Source: Deinococcus ruber (GTDB lineage: Bacteria; Deinococcota; Deinococci; Deinococcales; Deinococcaceae). From it: a stretch of 63,390 bases of DNA. The notes beneath the pieces were generated by a model. The model worked only from the letters and a program-made list of their open reading frames with translations. It was not told the DNA's origin and made no database searches. Within the stretch, counting starts at the first letter, position 1. Every line of letters starts with the position of its first letter. The DNA is taken from NCBI RefSeq assembly GCF_014648095.1, contig NZ_BMQL01000026.1:1-63390 (forward strand), in the 5' to 3' direction. The translations under genes and the position numbers were made by a program. Below, piece by piece: positions 1 to 8,674 of this stretch.

Positions 1-432
1 GCGCAGTTCCAGATTGGGCTGCACCGCCGTGTATTCATACAGTGCGGGCAGATTCTCGGCTTTGATGTTGCGGGCCAGCACCACTTCCTTTTCCTTGCTG
101 AAGTCGGGTTCTTTGGGCAGGCCATTGTCGAGCGCGTCGGGCTGCACGTTCGCCAGATACCTGATCTTGTCCCAGCTGTCCACGTCGCCGCCGGTATAGA
201 TCAGATCGACGGCCAGGCGGTTGGTTGCCAGCAGCACGCCGTCGCGGGTGCGAATCTCGCCGCGCAGCGCCCGTATCACGCCGTCTTTTTGATAGTTGTT
301 GTTGCTCTGCACCGCGAACTGCGTGAAGCGCGTGACCTGAAGGTTATACAGCCGGAAGCCGAACACACTCAGCACCGCCGTCATGAAGACAGCTAACCAG
401 CGGATGCGTCGGATAGACGATGACGTTCTCAA
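1..432 (-). CDS. mrdA: Penicillin-binding protein 2 (peptidoglycan transpeptidase), N-terminal part, cut by window edge
   Basis: The 144 visible residues begin with a short basic stretch and one membrane anchor (about residues 8-28), followed by the RGEIRTRDG-type segment and the 'LLATN' motif found just after the anchor in class B penicillin-binding proteins of the PBP2/MrdA type. These enzymes cross-link peptidoglycan during elongation. The catalytic transpeptidase domain lies beyond the window. I chose a TTG start at 432 because no ATG precedes the anchor and GGGGAAGG sits about 7 nt upstream; the only in-frame ATG is inside the membrane segment. The start overlaps the stop of a tiny leader ORF (TTGA overlap), implying coupled translation. 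FtsI or another class B PBP is the main alternative. Confidence 0.8.
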   Translation of the reverse strand, partial: MRTSSSIRRIRWLAVFMTAVLSVFGFRLYNLQVTRFTQFAVQSNNNYQKDGVIRALRGEIRTRDGVLLATNRLAVDLIYTGGDVDSWDKIRYLANVQPDALDNGLPKEPDFSKEKEVVLARNIKAENLPALYEYTAVQPNLELR

Positions 433-482
433 ACGCTCGCCTTCCCCATCATGCCGTGATCATCCAATTGCAGGGTCTTCAT
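429..482 (-). CDS. Possible 17-residue leader peptide before mrdA
   Basis: An ATG at 482 opens a 17-codon frame (starting MKTLQLDDHG) whose TGA overlaps the TTG start of mrdA by four bases. It has a strong ribosome-binding site (AAGGAG, 9 nt upstream), better than that of mrdA itself. Translation of this leader would deliver ribosomes to the weak TTG start. It is too short to compare with any family, so its reality rests only on the ribosome-binding site and the overlap. Confidence 0.35.
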   Translation of the reverse strand: MKTLQLDDHGMMGKASV

Positions 483-546
483 ACTCGCGAGCTCCTTGCA
501 GGAAGGAAGCCAGCCGGAAGAGTTCGGTGGATGCTTCACAAGCGTC

Positions 547-578
547 ATACTGACAGAACTCTGTAAGGAATCTATAAA
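547..578 (-). promoter_or_regulatory. Promoter with OmpR/PhoB-type double box (mrdA)
   Basis: Read on the minus strand, TTTATA and CTTACA are separated by GATTC (562-578), then 9 nt, then CAGTAT (547-552) in the -10 position. It is the most diverged member of the six-copy promoter family of the left 15 kb. The surrounding 483-768 stretch is unusually AT-rich and holds no convincing gene. Confidence 0.5.
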
Positions 579-768
579 ATTGAAGAAATCAAATCTTCGT
601 GGTATTCCAGTAGCTCGCCTTTTATGTTTACTGGAGCGAGTCAGTGTAACAAAAAACTATATATCCGTTAAAATATTAAAACATTGCACAGTAAATTAAA
701 TGTAGCTATGTGCGGTATATCGTTTTGCTGGAGTTTCAGAAATTTGCGGTTCGACTTATAAAGTTGGG

Positions 769-1845
769 TCAATTTCGCAATCCCAGCACACCGAGAATCC
801 GTCTTGCGCTCAGAAATCGCTGCGAAAAGTAAGGCTCTGTCATCTGGTTCACAGCGACACGCCCGTCGAATGAGTTCGCATTGATGAATGCTCCGCCGCC
901 CAGATACACACCCTCATGGGTCACCGTGCCGCGCCCGATGGTGTCAAAGAAGACCAGGTCGCCTGGTTGAAGGTCGTTGAGATTGACGGGTTGCCCAACT
1001 GAAGCCTGCAGGGCGCTCTGTCTGGGCAACTGCAACCCGAGAGGGGCGAAGATCTGCAGAACCAAGCCGCTGCAGTCGGTCCCAAGCCGTGAACTTCCTC
1101 CGTACTGATACGGCACCCCCACCAGGCTCATGGCCAAGCGCTGCCAGTCCTGAGGGAGAGCAGCGTCACTGGATGGCCCGCTTGAAGAATCGGATACGTC
1201 GGATTTAGCGTTGTTCCCTGCAGGAACGCCCCCAGGCGGCGGAAGTTGTACAAGTTGGCCGACCGTCAGGGTGGAACTGGTGAGTCGGTTGAGCGCCATC
1301 AGATCGCTGACCTTCAGGTTGTACTGCCGCGCCAGGCCATACAGCGTCTCTCCCGCCAGCACCTGATGCTGGGTGGGAGCAACCGTGTCAGGGATGGTCA
1401 GCGTGGCTGGAGGGACGAGGGCGGGAAGTGTAGCCGGTGCTGTCATGAGGGCCTGGGGCGCGGCGGATGGAAGCAGGAGGACCTGTCCGACCTGCAGGTC
1501 AGGACGTGACAGCTGATTGAGGATTTGGAGTTCCGCAGCGGTGCTCTGGTACAGACGGGCGATGCTGTAGAGCGTCTGTCCAGCCTGCACCGTGTGGGTG
1601 GATACAGGCAGCTCACCCGCAGGGGCCTGGAAGAGCAACTGCTGACCGACTCGCAGGTCGGTGCTCGTGAGGTGGTTGAGACGGACGATCAGGGCGCTGT
1701 CCACTCCCCACCGTTGGGCCAGCAGGGTGACCGTGTCACCCTGCTGAACGACATAACTGCCGAGCGTTGCAGGGGCAGCGAACGACCAACCTGACGTCAG
1801 AAGGAGCAGCGCCACCAGCAGAGAAACGGAACGCAATGAACGCAT
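769..1845 (-). CDS. Secreted LysM x3 - NlpC/P60 peptidoglycan endopeptidase
   Basis: 358 residues. A signal peptide (residues 1-23, ending SFAA) is followed by three LysM repeats (about 29-72, 82-126 and 159-202), each with the QxGDT/GQT/GET opening and the VGQ closing motif, a Ser-rich linker, and a C-terminal NlpC/P60 domain (about 233-350). The catalytic Cys lies in DCSGLV, the His in THEGVYLG, and an Asn occupies the third polar position (FINA). Such enzymes cut stem peptides of peptidoglycan after LysM binds the glycan. GGAGG lies 6 nt before the ATG. It is the third gene of the M23 - DUF3105 - NlpC/P60 operon, 52 bp after the previous gene. Confidence 0.92.
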   Translation of the reverse strand: MRSLRSVSLLVALLLLTSGWSFAAPATLGSYVVQQGDTVTLLAQRWGVDSALIVRLNHLTSTDLRVGQQLLFQAPAGELPVSTHTVQAGQTLYSIARLYQSTAAELQILNQLSRPDLQVGQVLLLPSAAPQALMTAPATLPALVPPATLTIPDTVAPTQHQVLAGETLYGLARQYNLKVSDLMALNRLTSSTLTVGQLVQLPPPGGVPAGNNAKSDVSDSSSGPSSDAALPQDWQRLAMSLVGVPYQYGGSSRLGTDCSGLVLQIFAPLGLQLPRQSALQASVGQPVNLNDLQPGDLVFFDTIGRGTVTHEGVYLGGGAFINANSFDGRVAVNQMTEPYFSQRFLSARRILGVLGLRN

Positions 1846-1897
1846 GGGAACCTCCGAGAACTCAGAGCTCTGAGCGGAAGACAGCGGCTGGCCGCCA

Positions 1898-2422
1898 TCA
1901 GGTGGTGCTGCTCACGCCGCCTTGACACGGTGCGCCCGGCTCCGGGGAAGACTTGGCCTGCTCATAGCGCTGGAGGAATGCCTGCACGCGGGAATCACTG
2001 GCGTCCTCGACACCCAGCTGGGCACCCCAGGCACTCAGGACAATCGGTGCCTGCTGATTGTCGAAAGGGGAGAGCAGCACGTAGCTGTGGGTGCGCGCTA
2101 CATCTCTCAGCACTTGTCGTTGGACGTCCGGCAAGCCAGGACGGTAGGTGATCGAAACGGCACCATGTTCAAGGCTATGCGTGACATACATCTGGAAGAG
2201 CGGAGCTGGGTAGACACCACAATTCTGCCAGGTGGGGTTGTGGGGTCCGCCCACGCTGGGGGATTCTTTGTAGGTGATCAGGTTCGGTTGATGTTGACCA
2301 CTGGGATAGCTGTACGTCTTGAGTCCTTGAATGGTGGGAGTGCTACTACAGGCGGTCAGTAGGGTCAGCCCGGCGACGCTTATGCGGGCCCGCAGGACGC
2401 GTTGCGACGCACGGATCCTCAT
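1898..2422 (-). CDS. DUF3105-family lipoprotein
   Basis: 174 residues. The N-terminus carries a lipobox (LLTACS), so the mature protein is likely a lipoprotein anchored from Cys25. The body has the DUF3105 signature: a PxxGGPHxP-like segment, then CGVYPAP, then HSLEHGAVxITYRP. The function of DUF3105 is unknown; the conserved Cys and His residues would suit metal or redox chemistry. The ATG overlaps the stop of the M23 gene by four bases, so the two are translationally coupled. The window also holds lnt, lgt and lepB, the kind of enzymes that mature lipoproteins. Confidence 0.8.
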   Translation of the reverse strand: MRIRASQRVLRARISVAGLTLLTACSSTPTIQGLKTYSYPSGQHQPNLITYKESPSVGGPHNPTWQNCGVYPAPLFQMYVTHSLEHGAVSITYRPGLPDVQRQVLRDVARTHSYVLLSPFDNQQAPIVLSAWGAQLGVEDASDSRVQAFLQRYEQAKSSPEPGAPCQGGVSSTT

Positions 2423-3045
2423 TGAAGGGCCAGCGGATTGACAGGGACGCCGTTGAAGGTCACCCGATAGTCGACATGCGGCCCGGTGCTATTGCCGGTG
2501 GAGCCGAGGCGGGCAATGACCTGCCCTGGCTGGACGGTGTCGCCGACCCGAACCAGATTCATCTGGTTGTGGCTGTACCGCGCCTGAGCCCCATTCCCAT
2601 AGTCGATGACGATCGTCCAACCCCAACCGGTGCGGGGGTCGAAGCGAGATTCGATCACCTGTCCAGGCCGGGACACGCGGATCAGGGTGCCCAGTGGTGC
2701 CGCGATGTCGATGCCGGCATGCTCCGGCGTCCCGAAGTAAGGTGTGGTAATGACGCCCTGAACGGGCAAGCTCCAGTTCACGCGGATGCCAGCGGGACGG
2801 ATGACCGCCGTTTGCACAGTGCGTGAGGTTCTGGTGATAATGGGGAAGCGCAGCACCTGCCCGACTTTGAGCACGGACGACTGATTGAGGGTAGGATTGA
2901 CGGCCCGCAGCGCGTCAATATTCAGGCGTTGCGCCCGGGCAATGCGGGTGAGCGTGTCGCCAGCTTTGACGGTGTAGGTGTTTGTTGCAGCGTGCGCTGC
3001 GCTCATGAGCACGCAGGCAGCGAGTGCCAAAAGGTTGAACTTCAC
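2419..3045 (-). CDS. LysM - M23 (LytM) peptidase-like protein
   Basis: 208 residues. A signal peptide (1-19, ending AHA) precedes one LysM domain (about 23-67) and an M23/LytM domain (about 95-205). The first metal motif is present as HAGID (HxxxD). The second motif, normally HxH, reads HVD, so the usual third zinc ligand is Asp; activity may be altered, as in degenerate LytM regulators such as EnvC/NlpD, or Asp may ligate the metal. The start is GTG at 3045; the -10-like TTAACT lies 7 nt before it, so the mRNA is probably leaderless. It is the first gene of a three-gene envelope operon. Confidence 0.88.
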   Translation of the reverse strand: MKFNLLALAACVLMSAAHAATNTYTVKAGDTLTRIARAQRLNIDALRAVNPTLNQSSVLKVGQVLRFPIITRTSRTVQTAVIRPAGIRVNWSLPVQGVITTPYFGTPEHAGIDIAAPLGTLIRVSRPGQVIESRFDPRTGWGWTIVIDYGNGAQARYSHNQMNLVRVGDTVQPGQVIARLGSTGNSTGPHVDYRVTFNGVPVNPLALQ

Positions 3046-3052
3046 AATCGTC

Positions 3053-3085
3053 AGTTAACCACACACACTGTAAAGATTCAGTAAA
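3053..3085 (-). promoter_or_regulatory. Promoter with OmpR/PhoB-type double box (M23 operon)
   Basis: Minus-strand TTTACT-GAATC-TTTACA (3069-3085), 10 nt, then TTAACT (3053-3058), which is 7 nt before the GTG start of the M23 gene. The spacer GAATC is identical to that of the copper-storage gene promoter. Confidence 0.65.
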
Positions 3086-3316
3086 ATCTTCATTCAACGC
3101 ACAGGAACGCGCCACGAACCGGAGGGCAGACACGCGGGGACGGCCGAACCATCACCGCTGGGCAACACCAGGCCAATCAGACGTATCGCCACAGCAGAAC
3201 GAACCGTCCCGCTGATGCAGACAGTTCATAGCCTCTGAGGAGCGTCCCCAGCAGGAAGAGGAGGGAGGAGGGAAAGCGCGTCGGCTTCCTCTCCTCCCTC
3301 CTCTTCCTCCAGTCGC

Positions 3317-3667
3317 TCAGGCGGCCATCTTGCGGCATTGAGCAGCGCAGGCGCGACACGCTTCGGCACACTGACGGCAGTGATCGTGATGCGCGGCATG
3401 CTTCTCACACTCGGCAGCGCAGCGGTCACAGGCCTCTGCACACATCCCGCAGGCCTGCGGATACAGCTCACTGGCCCGCATCAACAGCCGGGCCGTGAAG
3501 GCACACGCATCCGCACAGTCACGGTCAAGCCGGACGCACGCGGCCATCATCTTGACGTCATCCTCAGCCAGACACGCCGTGGCACAGTGTTCACAGGCCG
3601 CCAGACACGTCAGGCAAGCATCGAGGCAGGCTTGAAGTTCCGGCGTCATGTTCATCTTCATGGTCAT
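3317..3667 (-). CDS. Cytosolic copper-storage protein, Csp3-like four-helix bundle (DUF326)
   Basis: 116 residues with 19 cysteines, almost all in CxxxC / CxxC steps along predicted helices, plus a His-rich stretch (HAAHHDHC) and a Met-rich N-terminus. This is the pattern of the Csp/DUF326 family, in which Cys-lined four-helix bundles bind many Cu(I) ions. There is no signal peptide, which fits the cytosolic Csp3 branch rather than exported Csp1. The ATG has GGAGGG upstream. It is transcribed alone from a double-box promoter and sits between envelope genes and a nuclease gene. Metal binding is inferred from the family. Confidence 0.85.
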   Translation of the reverse strand: MTMKMNMTPELQACLDACLTCLAACEHCATACLAEDDVKMMAACVRLDRDCADACAFTARLLMRASELYPQACGMCAEACDRCAAECEKHAAHHDHCRQCAEACRACAAQCRKMAA

Positions 3668-3691
3668 ACAACCCTCCGTGGTGAGGTCTGT

Positions 3692-3724
3692 AGTTTAGAA
3701 GAGGCCGTGTAAAGATTCTGTAAA
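3692..3724 (-). promoter_or_regulatory. Promoter with OmpR/PhoB-type double box (copper-storage gene)
   Basis: The best copy of the motif: minus-strand TTTACA-GAATC-TTTACA (3708-3724), 10 nt, then TAAACT (3692-3697) as the -10. No normal -35 (TTGACA) is present at the right distance, so an activator bound to the two half sites would replace it. Confidence 0.7.
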
Positions 3725-3760
3725 ACACGTCGATCGTAAAGGGATGCCCAACACGAGGGC

Positions 3761-5107
3761 GTGACCTCCTCGCAGGTCACGCTTTACCGGCGCGCGCATG
3801 CTAGCGTGAACGGCACCGTGACGGACTCTCCTGACGCGCCCCTCACCACCCTCATCCGACGCTGGCGGGAGGATCCAGGTGCAACCTACCAAACCTGGTT
3901 CCTCTGGGAGGAACGACTCAAAAACTTCCGCTCGATCCGCCGCGGACTTCAGACGGTCGTCCGTGAGATCCGGGACGACACTTTCGGAAGCCAGTACCGG
4001 GGTTCCAGTCTGGAAACGGTGGTGCACTCGATTGCCGAACAACGTCAGATCTTCCGGGGCGCTGACCACGCCTTTCTCTGGAAGCCCAAGCTGCGGATTC
4101 CGGATATCTACGAAAGCCCAGCGAACCAGCGGGCGTTCGGGCACTTTCTCGATACCTGTGTCGGCTGCACCACTGCCGACGAGCTGGTGGACGCCGTGAG
4201 GAACCTCGACCGCCACCACATCAAGGGACTCGGGCCGGCGGCGGCGAACCTGATGTATTTCCTGCACCCCACCCACATGCCCCCATTCAATACCGCCATC
4301 GTGAACGGCTACAACGCGTTGACAGGCGCGAACGTGAAACTCGGCAAGTGGGAGGAGTATCTCGCGCTGCGCAGCGGTCTGCTGCGTCTGACGACCGAAC
4401 ACCGCTCCCTGCTGTCAAACGACCTCGGAGCCGTTGCTGGGCTGATGTTCGACCTCGGCAGCGGGCGCTACAGCCCGCCCCCTCAGGCGGGCGACCCCCA
4501 CGCCCTGCAGCTGTGGCAGGCTGACCTGGCCCGTGTTCGTGAGGAGACGGCGGCGGCTGCGAACGCCAGGCGTCTTGCCCGTGACAACGACCGCACGCAT
4601 ACTGAAGTGCAGGGGTGGCTACGTGACCTCGGAAAAGCCCTGGGATTTCAAGTGTGGATTGCGGCCAATGACGTCTCGCGCCCGCACGACGGTGGCACAC
4701 TGGGGGACGGCTGCCTCACGACCCTGCCACCCAGCATTGCCGGCCGTCCAGGAGCCGACGCTGTCCGGCTGATCGATGTGTTGTGGCTGGACAGCACCGC
4801 TGAAGTGGCCGCTGCCTTCGAAGTCGAACACACCACCAGCATCTATTCCGGCATCGTCCGAATGCTCGACTTGGCGTTGGGCGCGCCGAGCCAGGCAACC
4901 GCGCGGCTCTTCCTGGTCGCGCCGGACGAACGGGAGCAGGACGTGATCAGCCAGGTGCGCCGGCCAGCGTTCAGCCGAGTTCGGGAGTTGGACGTGCAGT
5001 ACCTGCCGTACAGCGCACTGGAACGTCACCGCGAAGCAATGGGCCGGTTCGGACAGGGCCTCAAGGCAGTGGAAGCAGTGTCCCGTCGCCTGAACGACCT
5101 CGGCTAA
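3761..5107 (+). CDS. Probable HhH-domain PD-(D/E)XK nuclease (restriction-endonuclease-like)
   Basis: About 448 residues from a GTG at 3761; GTG codons at 3806 and 3818 are also possible starts. The middle part contains a helix-hairpin-helix-like segment (HHIKGLGPAAANL, about residues 150-162). The C-terminal third has a PD-(D/E)XK-like core: VLWLD, then FEVEHT about 14 residues later, then a helix starting TSIYSG. This FEVEHT form occurs in restriction-endonuclease-like proteins of unknown role. No methyltransferase partner is adjacent, so it would be a solitary nuclease, for repair or defence. It is divergent from the copper-storage gene, sharing about 95 bp. Functional assignment is tentative; the coding status is solid. 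Confidence 0.6.
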   Translation: MTSSQVTLYRRAHASVNGTVTDSPDAPLTTLIRRWREDPGATYQTWFLWEERLKNFRSIRRGLQTVVREIRDDTFGSQYRGSSLETVVHSIAEQRQIFRGADHAFLWKPKLRIPDIYESPANQRAFGHFLDTCVGCTTADELVDAVRNLDRHHIKGLGPAAANLMYFLHPTHMPPFNTAIVNGYNALTGANVKLGKWEEYLALRSGLLRLTTEHRSLLSNDLGAVAGLMFDLGSGRYSPPPQAGDPHALQLWQADLARVREETAAAANARRLARDNDRTHTEVQGWLRDLGKALGFQVWIAANDVSRPHDGGTLGDGCLTTLPPSIAGRPGADAVRLIDVLWLDSTAEVAAAFEVEHTTSIYSGIVRMLDLALGAPSQATARLFLVAPDEREQDVISQVRRPAFSRVRELDVQYLPYSALERHREAMGRFGQGLKAVEAVSRRLNDLG

Positions 5108-6048
5108 GTGAAACGCGCACGCTCATCAAGTCCACCATGAACAGCGAGCGATGCTGATACGGCACCACAGCTGGCTTCACTGATGACCGATAACGTCGTG
5201 TATGGTTGATCCTGGTGGCAGATCCCCGGAAAGCAGTAGAAGGGTGCATTCGTGGCGATGCTCCGCACAGGCCAGCACGCTGGTATCGAAGTTGCCACCC
5301 CGAGCACCTATGCCTTGACTGTCCTGGTTTCAGGTGACCAGTTCCAGAGAAGGTCGCTCACCGTGAGCCGATCACGCTGCACATTCTGGAGAGTGCTGAT
5401 GGACACGGACAGCTGGATCTGAACCCCCCGGGGTTCGGCAGCATCAGGCGGACATTGAAGCCGTCATTGGCACGCATTTCAAGCAGAAGGCCCGTACGAA
5501 TCCTTCAACGCTGACCTTCCGAGCTGGTGCTGATCATCGTGCAGCGATCCCATGTTACGGCCACATCCATGAACCCACCCCAGTAGAAGCGAAAATTCTA
5601 GAGGGCTTCGATACCCTTCCATTGAGCAGCACCATGTGGATGGTGGAACTGCTGCCCAAACGCATGTCGTCAACAGGATCAGCGCCGGATTCTCTCACCG
5701 CACCTCCCCACCAGTCAGAGCGTCAGGCTGGTCAAGCGCTTCAGGGCAGGAGAAAGAAGCTTGTCTCCTCGACGGCCCTCGGTCGCCTTCAGCTCACCGA
5801 TCCAGCCTCGACCGCCAGGTCATGTGTCTGCCAGCACAGGCGGAGGATACCGAACGTTTCACTGCACGTCGGCCAGTTGATGCGGCTGATCTCCAGCCAT
5901 TGAGCGAAGACGCTGCGACAGGGCGGCCAGCGTGGGGCCAGCCTTCCTGTGCCGTGTTGAAACACACCGCGTCCGGTTGCTGACAGGAGCTGAAGCTTCC
6001 GCGCGATCGGCGTCCTTGTGTTCGGCGTCGATCGCTTCCTCTGCGAAT
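5108..6048. other. About 940 bp without an intact gene
   Basis: Both strands carry only short, overlapping open frames with frequent stops. Base composition stays high in GC, which suggests decayed coding sequence rather than regulatory DNA. I could not match any fragment to a known family, nor find terminal inverted repeats. It separates the nuclease gene from the lgt 3' end. Confidence 0.4.
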
Positions 6049-6960
6049 TCAGCTCGAACGTGGATCAGGAGTGCGCACCGACACCGCACGGGCTCGGAGC
6101 CGCAGGAGCATCACCACCGAGATCATGATCAGTGGAATGCTGATGAGCTGCGTTTCCGTGAACAGACCGATGCCCGCCTTGTCCAGACCCTCGGACAGGT
6201 AGATCTTCCACGGCAGCGGGTTCAGCCGGAAGGTCTCCTCCCAGCCGGCCCGCAGCACGCTGTACCACAGCCAGAACTGCCAGAACGCCCAGCCGGGAAT
6301 CCGCGACCGCATCCAGAATACCGTGCCGATCGAGAGCAGCACGCCGATGATCACCCCATACAATTGGGTGAAGTGAACCGGCGCGGTCATCACCTGCTGG
6401 CCCGCAAGGTTCTGGCAGTACTGCACCAGATTCAGTGGGGTGGCTGGGCTGCAGACTGAAGTGTGAAACGCCCGCGCGCTGGCGGGCCAGTGAAACCCCA
6501 CGGCCCAGTTGGTCACCCGCCCGACGGTATCAGAGCCGTTCATGATGTTCCCAAGTCGGCCACCGATGATGCCCAGCGGTACCGCAGGCACGAACAGATC
6601 GGCGTACTGGTAGAAGTTCAGGCGGTAACGGCGGGCGTAGTACACCAGCACCAGGATCCCGGCGATCAGACCGCCATGAATGCTGATGCCGCCCTGGCGG
6701 ATGTTGATCATGTCGTACAGCAGGGTCAGGCCGCGTTTTCCCGCGAAGAGATTCCAGGAGGTCGCCACGAACACCACCCGCGCCCCGACCACCCCCCACA
6801 GCACGGACCACAGCACCATGCTCTGAAACAGATCGACATTCAGATGCCGCTGCCGGGCGAGGCGGGTGCCGATCTGCGCACCCAGGAGGATCCCCGCCGT
6901 GATGAGGATGCCGTACCACGCGACGGTGAACGAACCGATCTGAAAAGCAACGGGGTTCAT
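6049..6960 (-). CDS. lgt: Prolipoprotein diacylglyceryl transferase
   Basis: 303 residues, about seven membrane segments. Lgt transfers a diacylglyceryl group from phosphatidylglycerol to the lipobox Cys of prolipoproteins. The family landmarks are present: the HGGLIAG motif with the essential His, the GRLGNIMNG signature, and FTQLYGV after the periplasmic loop. The loop around residues 155-190 is longer than usual and contains two Cys. The ATG overlaps the lnt stop (ATGA), so lnt and lgt are co-translated. It may be an additional copy next to a chromosomal one, which the window cannot show. Confidence 0.93.
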   Translation of the reverse strand: MNPVAFQIGSFTVAWYGILITAGILLGAQIGTRLARQRHLNVDLFQSMVLWSVLWGVVGARVVFVATSWNLFAGKRGLTLLYDMINIRQGGISIHGGLIAGILVLVYYARRYRLNFYQYADLFVPAVPLGIIGGRLGNIMNGSDTVGRVTNWAVGFHWPASARAFHTSVCSPATPLNLVQYCQNLAGQQVMTAPVHFTQLYGVIIGVLLSIGTVFWMRSRIPGWAFWQFWLWYSVLRAGWEETFRLNPLPWKIYLSEGLDKAGIGLFTETQLISIPLIMISVVMLLRLRARAVSVRTPDPRSS

Positions 6961-8543
6961 CTATGAACTCTCTTCATGCGGTCTCCTTGAAGACAACAGT
7001 TCAGCAACGCAACAGCGGCCAGGGCGACCATCCAGTCGCCGAACCGCACGTACACGCTCAGCGACCCGAGCGGCGTGAAGCCGGCCTGCAGGGTGCCGCG
7101 CACGCCGCGTGCGAGCCGCGCCTGCACCCGCCCGTAGGGGTCGGTCACGGCGGTGACGCCGTCGTTGCCCGCGCGCAGCCAGGAGCGGCGAGTCTCGACG
7201 GCGCGAACCCGGCCCATCTGGAAGTGCTGCTCGGCACCCGCGCTCTGCCCGAACCAGGCGTCATTCGACAGGGTCACGAGCACCTGCGCGCCGTCACGCA
7301 CAGCGCGGCGAGCCAGCCCGGGGAACACGGATTCGTAGCAGATGCTCACGGCGTACCGGAGCGCGCCCGCGCGCAGCACCGCCGCCCGCGTCCCGGGGGT
7401 CACATTGCGTAGCTCCGGTACTCCCAGGGCTGCCAGCACCGGGCGGTACAGCCACCCCAGCGACGCCCAGCCGGGGAACGTCTCCCCGAACGGCACGGTT
7501 CGTACCTTGTCATACCGGAAGACTCCTGCGTCGCTCAGCGCAACAGCGCTGTTGTACACCGCTCCTGGCTGCTGATCGGCCGCGCCGGTGATGAGAGGAA
7601 CGCCTGGGAGGCTCAGGTTCGGCCAGCGTGCCAGGTCGGCTGGGAGCACAGGAAGGGCTGTTTCCGGCCACAGCACCACGTCAGCAGGGCGGAGCAGGCG
7701 CGCGGAGCGGGTGAGATCCCGGTACAGGCGGGAGGCGTCCACCGTGCCGCGAAACTTCGCCCGGGGATCGATCGATCCCTGAACCAGGAGCGCTGTGCGT
7801 GTCGCGGCGGGGGTGGGTGCGGTCAGCAGCACGCCCAGCAGCAGCGCCAGGCCCCAGAGCATCCCGGCCATGCTGATGCTCCAGCGCGTTCGGTGGGCGA
7901 GCAGGGCCGCGCTTCCCAGCATCACGCCCGCCAGCAGCGGCACCCCCCCGACACTCGCGAGTTGCAGGGCGGGGGTGCGGCTGGCTGCGTAACCGACACT
8001 CCCCCAAGGAAACCCCAGCGGCCCCAGCGTTCTCCCCCAGTCGAACAGGATCCAGGCGGCCGGGAGGGCCAGCAGCAGCCAGCGCCCGCTCAACCGCCGG
8101 GTCAGCCACACCACCCCGGTCAGCCCGCCCGCTAGCAGCACCACCAGCGGCACCACCAGCATTCCGGCCGGTTCACCGAGGATACGGTTGAGGCTCGTGA
8201 ACAGCCACTGCAGGTGGGCACCATAAAAGCCCAGGGCGAACGCGAACATCCACTGTGCGGCCCGCGCGGGCGCCCGCGCCTGCACACTGGCCAACACCAC
8301 GCTGAGGGTCAGGGTCAGCACGGGCGCGCCCAACGCAGACAGCAGAGCCAGACCACTGAGCATCCCCAGCACCAGCGGGAACCCCCAGAAGGGAGCCGCT
8401 GTCCGCATGCCCAGCCGCTCACGCCACCTCCGAAATCCTACCGGACGCTCCGTCCGCCACACCTGAGTGCGCGCATGAGCACGCCGCATGCCAGCACCTG
8501 CTTGCCCGCCCGAACCGGACGCTTGCACGGATCGTGTTTCCAT
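6957..8543 (-). CDS. lnt: Apolipoprotein N-acyltransferase
   Basis: 528 residues. The N-terminal half holds a set of hydrophobic helices; the C-terminal half is a nitrilase-type domain with the Lnt triad in context: Glu in LWPETALP, Lys in YDKVRTVPFGE, Cys in SICYESVFP. Lnt adds the third acyl chain to the N-terminal Cys of apolipoproteins. Its presence implies triacylated lipoproteins, in keeping with the DUF3105 lipoprotein. The ATG at 8543 lies 8 nt after the -10 hexamer TATGGT; Met19 and Met47 are alternative starts. It is the first gene of the lnt-lgt operon. Confidence 0.92.
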   Translation of the reverse strand: METRSVQASGSGGQAGAGMRRAHARTQVWRTERPVGFRRWRERLGMRTAAPFWGFPLVLGMLSGLALLSALGAPVLTLTLSVVLASVQARAPARAAQWMFAFALGFYGAHLQWLFTSLNRILGEPAGMLVVPLVVLLAGGLTGVVWLTRRLSGRWLLLALPAAWILFDWGRTLGPLGFPWGSVGYAASRTPALQLASVGGVPLLAGVMLGSAALLAHRTRWSISMAGMLWGLALLLGVLLTAPTPAATRTALLVQGSIDPRAKFRGTVDASRLYRDLTRSARLLRPADVVLWPETALPVLPADLARWPNLSLPGVPLITGAADQQPGAVYNSAVALSDAGVFRYDKVRTVPFGETFPGWASLGWLYRPVLAALGVPELRNVTPGTRAAVLRAGALRYAVSICYESVFPGLARRAVRDGAQVLVTLSNDAWFGQSAGAEQHFQMGRVRAVETRRSWLRAGNDGVTAVTDPYGRVQARLARGVRGTLQAGFTPLGSLSVYVRFGDWMVALAAVALLNCCLQGDRMKRVHR

Positions 8544-8551
8544 TCACTTCC

Positions 8552-8583
8552 ACCATAGAGACCGTCCATCAAAGTTGTGTAAA
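8552..8583 (-). promoter_or_regulatory. Promoter with OmpR/PhoB-type double box (lnt-lgt)
   Basis: Minus-strand TTTACA-CAACT-TTGATG (8567-8583), 9 nt, then TATGGT (8552-8557). The second half site is degenerate. It stands back to back with the lepB copy 41 bp away. Confidence 0.5.
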
Positions 8584-8624
8584 ACACAGCGGAGAACCGC
8601 GCTGGGCGATGAGCACACCGCCGT

Positions 8625-8656
8625 TTTACAGAATCCGAACACGATTCTCCTACGCT
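8625..8656 (+). promoter_or_regulatory. Promoter with OmpR/PhoB-type double box (lepB)
   Basis: Plus-strand TTTACA-GAATC-CGAACA (8625-8641), 9 nt, then TACGCT (8651-8656). The upstream half and spacer match the copper-storage copy exactly; the downstream half is degenerate. Confidence 0.55.
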
Positions 8657-8674
8657 GCATTCAGGAGACGTCAC

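Noticed and set aside
496..699. 67-codon plus-strand ORF in the AT-rich gap before mrdA
   Set aside because: It spans the mrdA promoter and has no ribosome-binding site or recognisable pattern.
3695..4402. 235-codon minus-strand ORF opposite the nuclease gene
   Set aside because: It is a high-GC shadow; the opposite strand has clear protein motifs.
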